A stretch of DNA of 64,000 bases from Poa pratensis (lineage: Eukaryota > Streptophyta > Magnoliopsida > Poales > Poaceae), in assembly GCA_947311845.1 (NCBI GenBank), contig CAMZMU010000027.1:42310853-42374852 (forward strand), written 5' to 3'. Shown here piece after piece: positions 1 through 11,847 of this stretch. Each line of letters begins with the position of its first letter. Positions within the stretch are counted from its first letter, which is position 1. The notes beneath the pieces were generated by a model. It searched no databases and was not told where the DNA came from. It was given only the letters and a program-made list of their open reading frames with translations. Position numbers and translations under genes: made by a program.

Positions 1-1100
1 AAACAAGAAAACCTAGGCCGCACTCGATCACTCGGGGGCTGCGCCATACAGGTCCAACAAGAAAACCTAGGCCGCACTCGAACACTCGGGGGCTGCGCAA
101 TACAGGTCTAACAACGCAGTAGGCCGTTCGGCTGAGCAAATACTCGATATGTTTGTCGAGTCCACCAAGTAGGCCGTCAGGCTGAATGAGCAAACGTTCG
201 AATATCATTCGAGTTCCAGAAGTAAGCCGTCAGGCTGAGCAAACACTCGAACCCATTCGAGTCACACGAGTAAGCCCTCAGGCTGAGCAAGCACTCGAAA
301 AGTGCAAACACGTAGTAAGCCAAACAGGCTGAAAAAGGACTCTGATTTATCAGTAATTTCCTAAAATTACTCCCATCGGGAGGGGTTCAAGAATTTCTTT
401 TCGACTGAGAGAGAGATTTTTTAGATTAACCTCAATTACAAGCAATTCAGCTTAATCTCGGGGCTACTCCCATCGGGAGCACTGTTCGCTCTCCCGATAG
501 ACTTAGTCGAAACATTACCGACTAAAGCATCCTCTGTAAGCCCTCAACGGCCGGAGTTGAATTTCTTTAACTATCCTTTTCAGGAACAAGACGGCGTGCC
601 CATGAGGAAAGAGTACTTACCCGACGCATCGACTACGCCTACACGACATGCTGCTTTGAGTCCCTGCCCGATTCTTCGTATCGACCACACTCGGCGGCTC
701 CTGATGTGGGCGTACCCTCCGGGCACCCGACCGTTGGCGTACCCGATGCGGCCCAGCACCTGGAGGCCCATGAAGCCTAACAACTGCAACTTGGAGTACA
801 AAACAAGAACCTCATGTAAACCCTTCCTGGCTCCCTTTATAAAGCCAGACAGGGGCACCCCATAGGGGGGATCCATACGAGACGACGTCTCTCATCGCCC
901 TCGAGGCCACCATGTAATATCATCATACATCTATACAGATCAGACAAGCAGGATGTAGGTCTTTACCTCACCATGAGGGGCCGAACCTGGGTAAATCCTT
1001 ACTTGTCAGCCGACGGAACTACCAGCGCGCACTCTCTCCCCCTCAATCAACCCGGGGTACTCAACCCTAGGATTTGCCGAGTCCACACCTCGTCATCGTG
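1..1100 (+). mobile_element. LTR-retrotransposon fragment (LTR region, gypsy-like)
   Basis: No intact protein is encoded. The left part is built of short tandem units: two 54-bp copies at about 1-115, then about five copies of a unit containing GTAGGCCGTCAGGCTGAGCA at 118-330. A TATAAA motif at about 839 is followed by a GC-rich leader and a region rich in short CT-like boxes up to about 1095, which is the usual U3-R-U5 arrangement of a plus-oriented Triticeae LTR. The element is cut by the window start, and the exact right end is not certain because no target duplication can be seen. The family is not assigned. Superfamily gypsy is inferred from general appearance only. Confidence 0.55.
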
Positions 1101-1950
1101 TAAAATTGCAATAGGAACTTAAATTTGAGTTCATGAATTTGTTTACATAAGATGGCGAGCTCGTGCATTCATTTTTCCACCTAAAGGCGCGTAACGTGGT
1201 TGGTAAGATTATCTTAACTTATAAATTCTACATTGCCTTATGAATCAAAAGACATCATTTGCATTCCACTATGTCTATAGTATTTCTTTTTTGAAACGAA
1301 GACTATAGCATTTCTTTGCATGCTAATAAATTATAATGGTAAAATAGCGTAAAACGCTCGATGAATTATCTTTTCTTATACGTTCTACATTATCTAAAGA
1401 AGCAAAAGGCATCATTTGCATTTGATTATGTCTTATTAGCAAACTTTTTGCAAGCTTCTAAATTTTAGATGTAAAATAAACCATAAGACATGTTAGGATA
1501 AGATAACAAAATCACAGTTCCATTTGACATCGGGAAACTTACTGAAAGTTAAAAAAAAAACGAAAAACGGGGATTTCTTCCTTTCAAAATTAGAAACCAA
1601 AATGATAAGATTTTCGTGGACAGCAGGTTGATCCAATCCATATCGATCCATCTGTTCCGGTGACGCATTCCCGCAAGCAGCTCGGGCTTCAGGTGGCCAG
1701 GCACGGGTGAGCCAGGAGGGGCGCAGCCAAGCCCAGCCCAGTTTGGAGGTGGAGCAGGCCCAGGCGGCTAGCGCAAATCCAGGCGAGGCATCGTACGTGG
1801 CCCAGCCCAGGGGAGCAACGAAGGCAGGCTTGGCCGTCTTCCAGTTCCACGAGCCTAGCGGGAACACACGTGAGATTTGTGTAGGAAAAAAAAGTTGCAG
1901 AAAAAAAGGGTACACCCAGGTTTTGCTGTTTTGATGAGTTTTGTAGAATA
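1101..1950. other. AT-rich spacer, no gene seen
   Basis: No convincing coding sequence. Two diverged direct copies of about 75 bp lie at about 1208-1285 and 1368-1440 (both contain TTCTACATT and GCATCATTTGCAT), so this is probably old repeat material. The longer open frames on the minus strand near 1500-2150 show no recognisable domain. Confidence 0.4.
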
Positions 1951-4210
1951 CTAGTTGAATACCCGTGCGTTGCGACGGAACACATACAATCGTGATGTCC
2001 CAGAGGGTAAGGAAGGTGAAGATCGGGCACAACCAACTGTTAAACAACAATGTCAAACAAATTGAGAGGGGATGATAGAAACTTGGTTCGGTACATACAA
2101 ATCCATAAAACGAGATCATACTTCTTCTATTTATCTTCTCAGCCAACATCAGCGCAATTTACAAATATATTTTCGCGCTACATAAACACAACTATGAAAT
2201 GAGTACAAATATGTACACAATGTTTTTGTAGATATTCCGCTATGAATAAAATCATCATCCTTTATTGGTGCAACAAGTACTTATGATTATTTCTGGATAT
2301 AGTTTGAGCGATGGCGGCTGGAAAAACAGGAGCAGGGAGTGTATGCATATTTGGCCAGCACTCTTGAGGATGTAATCCTGAAAACTTAATTCCTACATAG
2401 TAGTATTTTCATGTTTGCTGTGCTTATCTTGACTAAAATATTAATGCACCTGACGTGTAGGGTGATTAAGTTAAAGAAGTTAATTCCTTACTTTCTTCTG
2501 GACAGAAATCTTGAAAACATAAGACACAATGTCACGCAGAAAGTAGATCTCGTCATCAGAAGCTCACAATTGCATAAAAGTGGTAGGCAATCTACTAAAA
2601 CTTGACCCGAAATTCAACCCAAAAAAATTAAGAACGAGCAAAAAAATAATACTGAAGTGCAATAATTAATGGACTTTATTAAAGGTAGCTTTTCCTTGAA
2701 TGGTGGTTTGCAATAATTAATAAAGAGGCTTTGATTCCAATCCTTCAAGGACATGTCCAACACGCAGGGAGGGGCTGAACCTTGTAAATTGCAACACACC
2801 TCCACTACACTCCACATGACTAACTGTAGCAAGCTCATGCGATTCATCCGCTGTCTTCCCAAGATATTGTTCTGAATCTGTACTCCGGCAGATGGTCAAC
2901 AACTCGTTGATGTCAGTGATTACGCTTGAGATATGAGACCGATCTTTCTCAATCGAAGACGCTTTTATAACCAGGGATGCACAAAAACCTTTTTTATGAC
3001 CAGGGGCCAATGTCCATAAGGTAGAGATCACAGCTCAGTGGAACACCCCAGGCAGAGAGTTTAATGTGACCAATGTTGTCAAGAATCAAAGCTCCCCAAG
3101 AAACTGATAGCTACACCTGTACTTGAATTCCCACACCACCTTAACTAAGTTACAAAAAAAATGCAGATAGCAAGATTTAGCAGATTTAAATGGCATATAA
3201 TGAACCAAAAGTCCTGACAGGCATCTAGTTCGAGAATACATACAATATCGGGAAAAACAGCCAGTTTAAATCAAGTCAAAACTATAACAATAAGTAGTTT
3301 CTTTCTGTAACATTTTATAAACTACAACGAGCAAAATATTGTACTGAAAAAAATACATCTTCATGTACATGGCCAGGAAGTATACAGCTATGATGGAAAA
3401 TGTATGACATTTTAAATATCTCTCTTTTTTTGTAAGGTTTTGCCTGAAGGCCCTGAACTCATCGTCACGTCTCAATGCCTGAACCACAAGGCAAAGAGCT
3501 ACGGACATGGAAAAAACATGCAAACATGAGGAGTTTCTAAGATGGAAGAAGAGATGAAAATTAAACCTGGTATTGTTGATCACAACCTATCCGATCATGA
3601 TCGCTGGGAGCCGGCTACGAAATCTGAACCTGTGGCCACATTCAGTTCCGCACGAATGGCCAACCAATACTCGCTAGTCAGTTCGCCCATTGCCTCTCGT
3701 CCGCCTGCCGCCGCGTCCCGTCGTCGTGGAGCCATGTGATAATCTACGAATCGACCACCGCGACGCCGGGTTCCTACTGCTGGCCTGGCCTTCTCGAGCT
3801 CCTCAACAACGCTGTCGTTTGAGTCCTCACGGCCACATGTATGTGGTGTTGATGAAGTTCATGGCTGACGTCGGTCCACCATGGCAACAAAGTGGCAATT
3901 GGGGCACTGGGATCGGGCACGGGCGAGGAGAGAAGAGCCCCCCGATCGGGAGAGGAGAGCGACGATGCCGCACGTATTCGGCATGGGGTTGGTTGTGGAG
4001 ATGAGAATGAGATCGTGTCTTTTCATCAAAAAAAAAAGGAGAGATCGTGTCTTTTCTGTTGGAAGTCTACGCGGTTCACGGCTGTTATTTCCCCTTCTGC
4101 TATTTCGTGCGGGAACCGGGAGGAGGATGCAGTTACGTGCGGGGACGGGAGGAGTGCTACGACGTACCGCAATCACCATCACCACCGTCTGCGCTTTAAT
4201 ATAGTAGAGA
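1951..4210 (-). mobile_element. Helitron, complete non-autonomous, 2.26 kb
   Basis: Read on the minus strand, the element starts at 4210 with TCTCTACTATATTAAAG, the usual 5' terminus of grass Helitrons. It ends at 1951 with CTAG, preceded by a short hairpin (CCGTCGC-AAC-GCACGG) about 12 bases inside the end. The flanking bases are A on one side and T on the other (plus-strand positions 1950 and 4211), the expected A/T target with no target duplication. No Rep/helicase is encoded, so it is non-autonomous. The interior has gene-like pieces (see 2717-3031) that may be captured host sequence. The termini are seen directly; the capture is inference. Confidence 0.85.
2717..3031 (-). pseudogene. Possible captured gene fragment inside Helitron
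   Basis: An open frame of 104 codons on the minus strand, with composition like ordinary coding sequence rather than low-complexity DNA (for example ISSVITDINELLTICRS and LGKTADESHELATVSH). It begins and ends without any known domain, and I do not recognise the parent gene. Its position inside a complete Helitron, a transposon type that often carries host gene pieces, makes capture the likely origin. It could equally be chance open frame. Confidence 0.25.
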
Positions 4211-4884
4211 TTATACACGATTTGGGCTGTTGAAGTTGGAGTTGAATAAGGTATGATACCAATAATGTTTAAGTCGTACACTTATTGGTTTAGCTTTCCA
4301 TATAACATGAGCAGGGGTCAGCCCTATGGGGTCAGGTGTGCGGTCGCCCCGGGCCCCATAATCTATGGGGGCCATCCAGGTATGTTACATGCCTATGTTG
4401 TCAGCCCAACAGATGAGTAGAAAAATAACAATTGGGCGAATGGGTTGTGCGCGCGGTGCGATGTCCCGCGAGGAAAATCGTTGGTTCACTGCTTCGATAT
4501 AATCGGCTCCCTCTGGCTCTTTTTGTTCCATCGACTGATCGAGCAGAAGGTGCAGTCGCGATCGGGCCACACCACCAGTGTTAATGAACAATGGTATTTA
4601 TTGGACGACATACGCAAGATATCAGATGCACATACATTGTTTGCTAGTGTTGATGAACAACGGTATTTGTTGGACGACATTGACATGGACCCTATTATAC
4701 TTTATAAGTGACCTTGCATCAAGAAATGTTCAATGAAATTTTCAAGGTAATACGTATAAATTATTTGATACACGTACTACTTATAGATGCATTTACAAGA
4801 TATTGGCAACATTTTATTACAAGCATATTCATTATTATTGTTACGATGTCAATATTAGGGGCCATAAGTTCTAGTTTCACCCCG
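4211..4884. repeat. Spacer with 69-bp-spaced direct repeat
   Basis: Two diverged copies of a segment containing AGTGTTAATGAACAATGGTA / AGTGTTGATGAACAACGGTA lie at about 4576 and 4645. CCCCGGGCCCC-type motifs occur at 4346-4358 and near 4880. This is probably interior sequence of a decayed DNA transposon linked to the Harbinger remnant that follows. No gene is supported. Confidence 0.35.
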
Positions 4885-5419
4885 GGCTCCGGTATTTAAC
4901 AGGCTCTCCAATGGCCTAGCACCCGAGGTGACCTATGAGATCAATGACCGGGAGTTCAAGAAGCCATACTATCTTGCTAAAGACATTTTACCCTAATTGG
5001 ACTACAGTTGTGAAGACCATCTCCAATCCAATGATGAGAAGAAAAATAAGTTTGCCAAGGAACAAGAAAGTCCTAAAAAAGAAGTGGAGCGTGCATTCGG
5101 TGCCCTCCAGTATCGATGGGCTTTTTTTCGACACCCTGCTATAACATGGGACAAGGACACCCTGTGGGAGGTGACGACAGCTTGTGTGATCATACACAAC
5201 ATGATTGTGGAGAATGAACGCGATCAAAGTATGCATGACCAGGCATGTCAGTTTCAGGGTGAATTGGTTCAACGCCAAGGACCGTCCACATTCGCTCAGT
5301 TACTCGACTTCCACCGTTACGTTCATGAGAAGGTGACCCATATTCGGCTCCAAAATGATTTGGTGGAGCATCTCTCGCAGCGCTACGAAATACAATGGTT
5401 CTATTTGATGAACTATTGA
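4885..5419 (+). pseudogene. PIF/Harbinger transposase fragment, frameshifted
   Basis: The C-terminal third of a PIF/Harbinger DDE nuclease. The frame from about 4890 reads a stretch ending EVTYEINDREFKKPYYLA, then shifts after about 4984, and shifts back before the longest intact stretch at 4997-5419. That stretch contains the family block KKEVERAFGALQYRW and the later TACVIIHNMIVENERD, where the last acidic catalytic residue of the family normally lies. Two frame changes and the missing N-terminal two thirds mean it is not functional. AT-rich sequence and an inverted-repeat-like tail with CCAAACGGACG near 5700 follow. It is a dead transposon rather than a domesticated gene. Confidence 0.8.
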
Positions 5420-6430
5420 TTCCTTATTTATTTGAGTTGTAAGACTATGCGTGGAACAATTTGTATTATTTGCTGAATTATTTGGATTGTAGTAAATATT
5501 TACTGAACTATTTGGATTGTATTATTTGTATGGTGTGATTGATTATGTTCAAAACCCTGGCCGGGGCAAAAAACAGAGATCGGAATTCTAGCAAAAAAAA
5601 AGAGAGATCAAAACCTGTCCGGGGGGGACACAACGCGTCGCCCCTTTGGGCGAAGTAGCCAGAAAGCGCGGAAATGAGCCGGCACACATCCGTTTGCCAA
5701 CCCAAACGGACGAAACACGGACCAAACGCGTTCATGTTTATATCGCCCCTTTAAAGTCATCCCTAATCTGATCGCTTCACCTTCCATTCGAACTCAGGTA
5801 GGCCGCTCAACACCCTGAGCTCTGCCACCATGCTAGCGCTTGGTTCTTCATTATTTTTTTGTTTGAAAAACACAACTTTAATTTTTGAAAAAGAAGGACA
5901 ACATAACAGTCCAGCTAAACCAGCATAAGAGTACGGTGTGGTAGCGTTTCAGATAGAGCAAACACTTCTTCAAAAGACGTCTTCCCCATCTAAGAAAAAA
6001 AGCTTCTTCCCTGTGCTCGGGCTATAGGCGCACGATAGATGGTCATGCAGGATCGAGATTCGACAGGCTTTTAAGAACTCACGCAGCCACCAGAGGATCG
6101 AAAAATGAAACTCACGCAGCCAAAATGGTCGATCCTCCGTTGCGTAGCTCATGACTTCCATCAATGCGAGACTTGCGCAAGTGTCTCGGCCTGGATCTCA
6201 CGCGCACCCAATTCAATCATGCGCACTGCGCTATGCACTCACGCTCTCTCCGTCCCGCCCGCCGCAATGCGCGCGTCCATCATCCATCATCGCACGGCCA
6301 TTTCCAATCTATCCCGTGCAAGGTGCAATTGCTTCCCTCTCTGTTCACATTACATTTCCGATCATCCCTGCGTTTGCTACCAAAGCGGTCCAATTATCCA
6401 CACAGGCCGACTGCTGGTGGTCTCATCTCA
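5420..6430. other. Intergenic region; decayed transposon tail and E6 gene upstream DNA
   Basis: 5560-5770 holds a GC-rich block with GGACGAAACACGGACCAAACGCG, typical of the outer end of Harbinger or related elements, but the matching partner end was not found. From about 5770 to 6430 no gene is seen. The last 200 bases form the proximal promoter of the E6-type gene. Confidence 0.4.
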
Positions 6431-6438
6431 GCACACGG

Positions 6439-6449
6439 CTATATAAACC
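6439..6449 (+). promoter_or_regulatory. TATA box of the E6-type gene
   Basis: CTATATAAACC lies about 115 bases before the chosen ATG at 6561. With a start of transcription about 30 bases downstream, this gives a short leader of roughly 90 bases. Confidence 0.7.
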
Positions 6450-6560
6450 GGGCGGTGGGTGGGCGCGCACGGAGACAAACCCACAGCACACTGTCCGCGG
6501 GGCAGCGTCGTTGCGCCGTACCACCACCGACGATCGGCTCGGCGACTCCTCCTGCCATGC

Positions 6561-7316
6561 ATGGCTTCCCCTGCATCCCATCTCCTCCTTCTCGCCATCG
6601 CGCTCCTCCTCGCCGTCGCGGCGCCCAGCGTCGACGCGTGGGGCGGCCGCTTGTTCTTCAGCAAGATGACCCGCCCGGAAGCCGTGGTCGAGGCCGACAA
6701 GGCGGCGGCGGACACCACCACCACCGCGGGGACGACGGAGACGTTTGACGCCAACAGCGCGCCGGCGCGCCCATCCAGCGGCGGCAGCAACCGCGGGTAC
6801 GGCCTCTACGGCCGCCCTGAGGAGGACGAGAAGTACCCGCCGGCCTACTTCCGCCGCGGCGTACACCACGACGCCGAGAAGCGGACGACCACCGGCACCA
6901 ACGTCGCGCGAGAGGAGGTCGTCCCGGTGGAAGAAGAACAACAAGAAGAAGAGGAACCGTTGCGCGGCGAGAAGGAGGAGCCGTCGTTCCCTGAGAACGG
7001 CAGCGGCAGGGGCCGGCCGCTGTCGTACATGCGCCGCGGCGGCAAGCACGGAGACTACGGGATGAGCGACACGAGGCTGTACCAGAACGGCCGCTACTAC
7101 TATGACGTGGAGACCGACAAGTACGGCTACGGCTACGAGTCCAACCCGGTGAGGACGCGCCACCCCGAGCAAGAGGACAACGGCTCCGGGTACGGGCGAC
7201 CCGGCGGTGAGCGGCGGTCGGAGAGGTATGGCGACAATGCGGCCGGGTACGAGAACAGGAAGGGGGACGATGACGACTTCCAGGACGAAAACCAGAAGGA
7301 GCAGTACAATCCATGA
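6561..7316 (+). CDS. Protein E6-like, secreted Tyr/Gly-rich protein
   Basis: A single-exon gene for about 251 residues. The start at 6561 is preferred over an in-frame ATG at 6459 because it gives a clean signal peptide (MASPASHLLLLAIALLLAVA, cleavage probable after VDA near residue 26) and because 6459 lies too close to the TATA box. The mature protein is acidic and low in complexity, with a YGLYGRPEE block near residue 75, a Glu-rich stretch near 120-140 and the family signature GMSDTRLYQNGRYYYDV near residues 170-186. This signature is characteristic of plant E6 proteins, first known from cotton fibre and thought to act in the cell wall or apoplast; the molecular role is not established. 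The reading frame is intact. The N terminus and signature make the family assignment strong. Confidence 0.88.
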   Translation: MASPASHLLLLAIALLLAVAAPSVDAWGGRLFFSKMTRPEAVVEADKAAADTTTTAGTTETFDANSAPARPSSGGSNRGYGLYGRPEEDEKYPPAYFRRGVHHDAEKRTTTGTNVAREEVVPVEEEQQEEEEPLRGEKEEPSFPENGSGRGRPLSYMRRGGKHGDYGMSDTRLYQNGRYYYDVETDKYGYGYESNPVRTRHPEQEDNGSGYGRPGGERRSERYGDNAAGYENRKGDDDDFQDENQKEQYNP

Positions 7317-7722
7317 TGGAGACGAGGCATGTTCTTGCTCGCGATCACATCTCGTATACTATGTGCGGTAATATTGTTCGTTAATTGCATGCACTGCTCC
7401 TTGTGTGCTGCAAGCTACGTATTACTATTACGTCGTCGTTACGTTAAAACTACGTACTTACTACTGCTAAACTTAAGGTTTAGCTGCAAATGTGGAATCG
7501 TGATGAATCGTACGTACGGATCAATGATTTGTGTGAGTAATGGAATCTATGCTGTTATTAACAGGTGCTTTCTTCCTACCATGCTGTTCATTTTGTCGGT
7601 GCTTGTCGTGAGCTAGAATGGAAAGTAATGCATGGTTGATGATTAGTCGGATATTTTGTGTTTTGCTAGGTCGACTAAGATTCCCATTTCGCACGAACAT
7701 CTGAAGCCTGTCTATTCCGAGC

Positions 7723-7841
7723 GGGCGCGGATTCGCTGACTTTGCTCCCGCTGACTTTGCCTGACTTTGAGTCACTTACATGTGGGGCCCACACGTAAGT
7801 AACTCAACGTCAGCGGAAGCAAAGTCAGCGAATCTCAACCC
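7723..7841. mobile_element. Mutator-type MITE, 119 bp, 9-bp target duplication
   Basis: A near-perfect foldback: the left arm GATTCGCTGACTTTGCTCCC (from 7730) pairs with the right arm ending at 7834, and the inverted repeats extend to about 33 bases at each tip (GGGCGCGGATTC versus GGGTTGAGATTC inward). The element is bracketed by perfect 9-bp direct repeats ATTCCGAGC at 7714-7722 and 7842-7850. A 9-bp duplication and GGG termini fit the Mutator superfamily. It lies about 400 bases past the E6 stop codon. Confidence 0.85.
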
Positions 7842-7850
7842 ATTCCGAGC

Positions 7851-9060
7851 TAGGGTACCAACCTTGTGAGCTCAATTTACTCTCTTCACGTGCATGCATA
7901 GATCACTGATGGATCACACAGAGGGGGCGGCCTCAATAATTCCAGCAGACAAACCCCAATCAAAATGTAGGCCATAATCTGTCCTTTCAACAAGGACAAG
8001 GAGCATGCCGGACTGCTTGCATGGGATGCTACCAAACAACGACCTAGAGGCCATCAATCGGGCCATGACCGTGTGTGTGTACTACAGCTAGCTGGGGAAG
8101 AACTGTGCCACTTTTGTTCGGTACAACAAGTCGTTCGGTTCATTAAACCCGGCCTCGAAAGATCACTGCTTTTTGTTCGGAGGAAGTTGATGCGCATTGA
8201 ACCCGCATGGTGCCACCGCGGTAAGGTTTGACGATAGGTTTTGTTTAAACAAGGAATCGCCCCTAAAAGCATCTCCACAGTCACCCAAAATTTTCTCTCA
8301 CCCCTAAAAATGTGTCAACTTTGGGGTACAGACACATGGCCAATATAACAGGGGCCTAGAGGACAGCGGTGTTCCCGAAATCAAAATTTAACAAACTGAG
8401 ATAGGATCAAAACAAATGATTTAAATTTCATTTTTTCCATTCAGATTTCTTGATATTTTAGAGTACATTAGTTGGAATGAAATTTAAATCTACACTACTC
8501 TCTGCCTCCTAACTCTACGCGATGGCTCATCGGATTCGTATGAAATGTCCATGATTACGGTCTCCTTAGCGACACGTCAAGCCGATCCTGCCCAGAAGGC
8601 TCGAGGATGCACTAAGTAGAACCGCGCCCCCTCGGCGACCCTTCTTTGACGGTCGATAGGTGAAGCAGTTGAGCTCAGTCTCTCATAGAAAACGTGGTGG
8701 GTCAGTAGGTGTTGCAGATATAGTTGGGTCCAACCAAAACCAGAGCTTATGTAAAAAAAAAAACCAGAGCTTCTGCTTCTCATGAAGCAAGGCCCGGCGA
8801 TGGGCCGGCGACCGAGTAGCTTATAACTGAATCGGGCCCGAATGATCTGACAAAACAAATCGGGCCAGAATGAGTCGAACCCGAGCAGAAGGTTTGCATT
8901 TACCCGGTTGTAAATGGGCCCTGTAAATAAGGTGAAGGTGCCTCTCACGGTCGCACCATTCCCATCCGCCGCCTCGTCCAGCCCAGCTAAGCTGTAGGGT
9001 TTTAGTCCCATTCTCCCCTCCCACCGCCACGCGCCACCGCACCTCGCACACGCCGTCGCA
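7851..9060. other. Intergenic region with a small hairpin and NFD6-like promoter
   Basis: A short inverted repeat (GATTTAAATTTCAT and its complement) lies at 8419-8490. 8820-9060 is the proximal promoter and leader of the next gene; it has several GGGCCC/TGGGCC-type boxes (site II-like, common on organelle and housekeeping plant genes) at 8836, 8863 and 8918, and a telobox-like GTAGGGTTTTAG at about 8994. No other gene is seen. Confidence 0.5.
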
Positions 9061-9894
9061 ATGGCCGCCGCCGCCGCCGCGAGATCCTTCCTCCGATCCG
9101 GATCCACCGCCTCTTCCCTCCGCGGAGCCGCCGCCAGAGCTGCCTCCCGCGCTGGGCCGGCTCCGCTCCCAAGGCGGCTCCCGACTTCTCCTCCCCGCCT
9201 CCTCCTAAGGTACGAGAGCTCTTGGTTACTGCCTCGCTTGGAACGTTAGGTTTTTGTTTCACATTTCTCTGGATCTGGTTGAAAATATTGGTATCTGTGT
9301 TTCGGCATCTGTAGGTCGCCGCTGGAGATGACCAGCTTCTGTGTGGAGTCGCTGATGCCCATGCACAGCGCCACCGCGTCGGCGCTCATGACGTCGCTCC
9401 TCGCCGCCCCGGCTTGCAAGGGCTTTGGCTGGCTGTCCGAAGGTAGTTTTTTCATGACTTTTATGTTTTTTCGTTTTGCAATCATAGATGGTTTCAGTTA
9501 TTACACATAGTTGTTTGTTGCTATGGACTGCAGAGATAAGTAGTTTTGGACCGTTCACAAGTTTGCTGCGGCTTAGCTCAAATTTTCTTCGTGGTCTGAA
9601 TGAATGTATAGGAATGTGATGTGTGTTAGCTGTGATCGTGCTTTTAAGCCTGTCCAAAGATAGGCTCGTGTGGTCATTATTTTTTTACTTTATTAGTAGA
9701 GTGTCTCAACTCTCAATGCCCATTTCACGGCCATCCACTGAATACATTTAGGACAAATGTTAAAAAACTTAGGTGAATGGGTGTCATTTTTCTCTAGATA
9801 AAAAAATAAACATTTAAATCGGATCATGAAGTTTAGCATGCTGAAACCAATCTTATACTTCCACATGGTCCTTATTGTAGGTCAAGATAGATGA
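9061..9894 (+). CDS. NUCLEAR FUSION DEFECTIVE 6-like mitochondrial protein
   Basis: A three-exon gene: 9061-9209, 9315-9442 and 9881-9894, giving about 96 residues. All introns are GT-AG, and the phases join correctly (Arg-Ser at the first junction, Glu-Gly at the second, then Gln-Asp-Arg-stop). The N terminus is Ala/Arg/Ser-rich without acidic residues ([15 protein letters not shown]), a typical mitochondrial presequence. The conserved core is [20 protein letters not shown] followed by [13 protein letters not shown] and GFGWLSEG. In Arabidopsis NFD6 is needed for karyogamy of polar nuclei and is mitochondrial; that role is family knowledge. The last exon is short and chosen by phase; related genes use several alternative ends, and other acceptor sites (for example before 11203 and 12214) could be used. 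Confidence 0.82.
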
Positions 9895-11628
9895 ACATCA
9901 AGCGCAAAAAGGTGATTAACCTTAAGGACTCACTAATAACAGTTGATGGTTAAGTTCCTTCACTAATGTATGGTTCAGAAGGGTTCACGGAAAGAGAAGA
10001 CCATCGATTTAGTTAAAGGAATTTACATCAAAGTTTATGTATGGGATTGCTCATCGAATAAGTAAACATGTAACCTCATATAGAATACTTTGTTTCCTCA
10101 TGATGGTCCATACAATGTATTGTTTCACCTTTTTTGTTTTATTCTGTTCCTGCAAAGTGTCTTTGACTGATTTTTTCCCTCCAAAACAATTGTCGTTAAC
10201 AATCTACCATTATAGTTGTTGCACCTTTTGGCCATACCATAGACCGTTTGCTTTGCTTGGTTAGCTGAATCTGTATGTAAATTTAATATTTAAACGTTAC
10301 AATTTTAATATGCACATAATACGTCATGAATAATAATATACACATTTGAGGCAAAAGGGTCACTGATTCTTTTGTATTGACCCAGCTGGCCATGATGACG
10401 TGTGACAGTTTCTAGGTGGAATGTAGCAGATTTAATCTCCTCTCAAATATACAGGTCTGGTCACATTTTAAGGAGTATCCATGATAGCATATGTTTGTAG
10501 TGTGTTCTATATAACTTTCCTTCTGCTGTTTGCAAGAGATTACAAGGACAAGATGCAATTTATCAAAAACCAGATTTGGTGTGGCAAAACCATATTGTTT
10601 TCTTGCATGTGGTAGATAAAGACATACGCTCAACCACGGACATAGCAACACAGATATTCGAACTAGGGTCCTCCCCACGTTCCCAGTCATCTAAAGCCAT
10701 TGCATTTTATTCACACTTCTTTCAAAGTGATTTTCATTAGTATCATTTTCTACAAGGTCAGAAATGTTACATTGCCTCATATGAGAAGTACATCAACATG
10801 TTAGGTTTATTTTTTCACCCATTTTCTGAAGAAATGGAAGGCTAATAGTTTTTTTAAGCATCAGAGGGTATTGGTTATTCACAATCCAAACCCCGCCCTG
10901 ATCTTATGCTGGATGCATTTTACTTGTTATTATTGTCCACAATGAAACCATGTATGCCTCTCCTTCTAGCCATCATAATGTTTGTTTGACCAATTTTATA
11001 TCTCTATAGGCTTGTGAGTAGTGACAATGGAGGTCGTCTGGGATGAAGGCACATGCTATTTATTTTTGCCATATCTATTCTGTTTCATTTATGCAATGTG
11101 GAATTCCTGGAGCAAAACTAGATTTTATGGATGTAACTTTTTATTATGTCAGTTCAAGGGTTGGAGCTTAGATTATTCATTTCTATTTGTAGATGGATGA
11201 TTTCCTGTTGTCGGAGCCTGCTGTGATGGTAGCTGCTACAGACCTTCCCCATTGAATTAAAAGTATGTTCTTATCTTTTCGCTTTATTCTCAGTCTGTAA
11301 TATTCTGGGATTCTGATGACCATAAGTATCTTCAGAATAGTACTTGATCATGTCAAGATTTAACTGGTGTATGAAGTACTGATTATGGCATTCATGAAGA
11401 AATAATGTTTAATTGAAAGTTTCTGCTGTCAACTTTTTTTGCTTCTGTCCTTTGATGTGATATGAAATTGTCAAAGAAAGTGTACTCTGTAGTCCAATCA
11501 CCGGGTTTCTGTTTTTATACGAATCACCAGTTCATGCCAAGTTAAGGATACGAAAGTGTGTTGCATTTGTTCACAAGGCCGTGCCAGAGATGGACCAATG
11601 TGCACGAATGCACGATCCTCGCCGCGTG
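9895..11628. other. Downstream or intronic region, no second gene seen
   Basis: AT-rich sequence without convincing coding potential. It may hold alternative terminal introns or 3' UTR exons of the NFD6-like gene. For example an acceptor TTTGTAG before 11203 opens a short frame. Confidence 0.35.
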
Positions 11629-11629
11629 C

Positions 11630-11847
11630 GCAGCGAGCTTTGGAAGTGTTCTAGTTCACCAATCGGTCTCTGTTCCTGACGCAGAAGGGAGACGCAGATA
11701 GACATCCTTCCATCTTGACACATCATGCCCCTCTAACCGCAGCGAGCTTTGGAAGTGTTCTAGTTCACCAATCGGTCTCTGTTCCTGACGCAGAAGGGAG
11801 ACGCAGATAGACATCCTTCCATCTTGACACATCATGGCCCTCTAACC
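11630..11847. repeat. 109-bp tandem duplication
   Basis: Two head-to-tail copies starting GCAGCGAGCTTTGGAAGTG, at 11630-11738 and 11739-11847, are identical except for about one base near their ends. The lack of divergence means the duplication is recent. Confidence 0.9.

Noticed and set aside
6423..7314. Long minus-strand and alternative plus-strand open frames over the E6-type gene
   Set aside because: They are shadows of a GC-rich coding region; only the plus frame from 6561 has a signal peptide and family signature.
7842..7855. Shared ATTCCGAGCTAGGG at 7842 and 46631 as linked insertions
   Set aside because: A 14-base match is expected by chance several times in a window of this size.
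8577..9107. Minus-strand frame of 176 codons upstream of the NFD6-like gene
   Set aside because: It overlaps the promoter and first exon of a recognised gene, and its sequence shows no domain.
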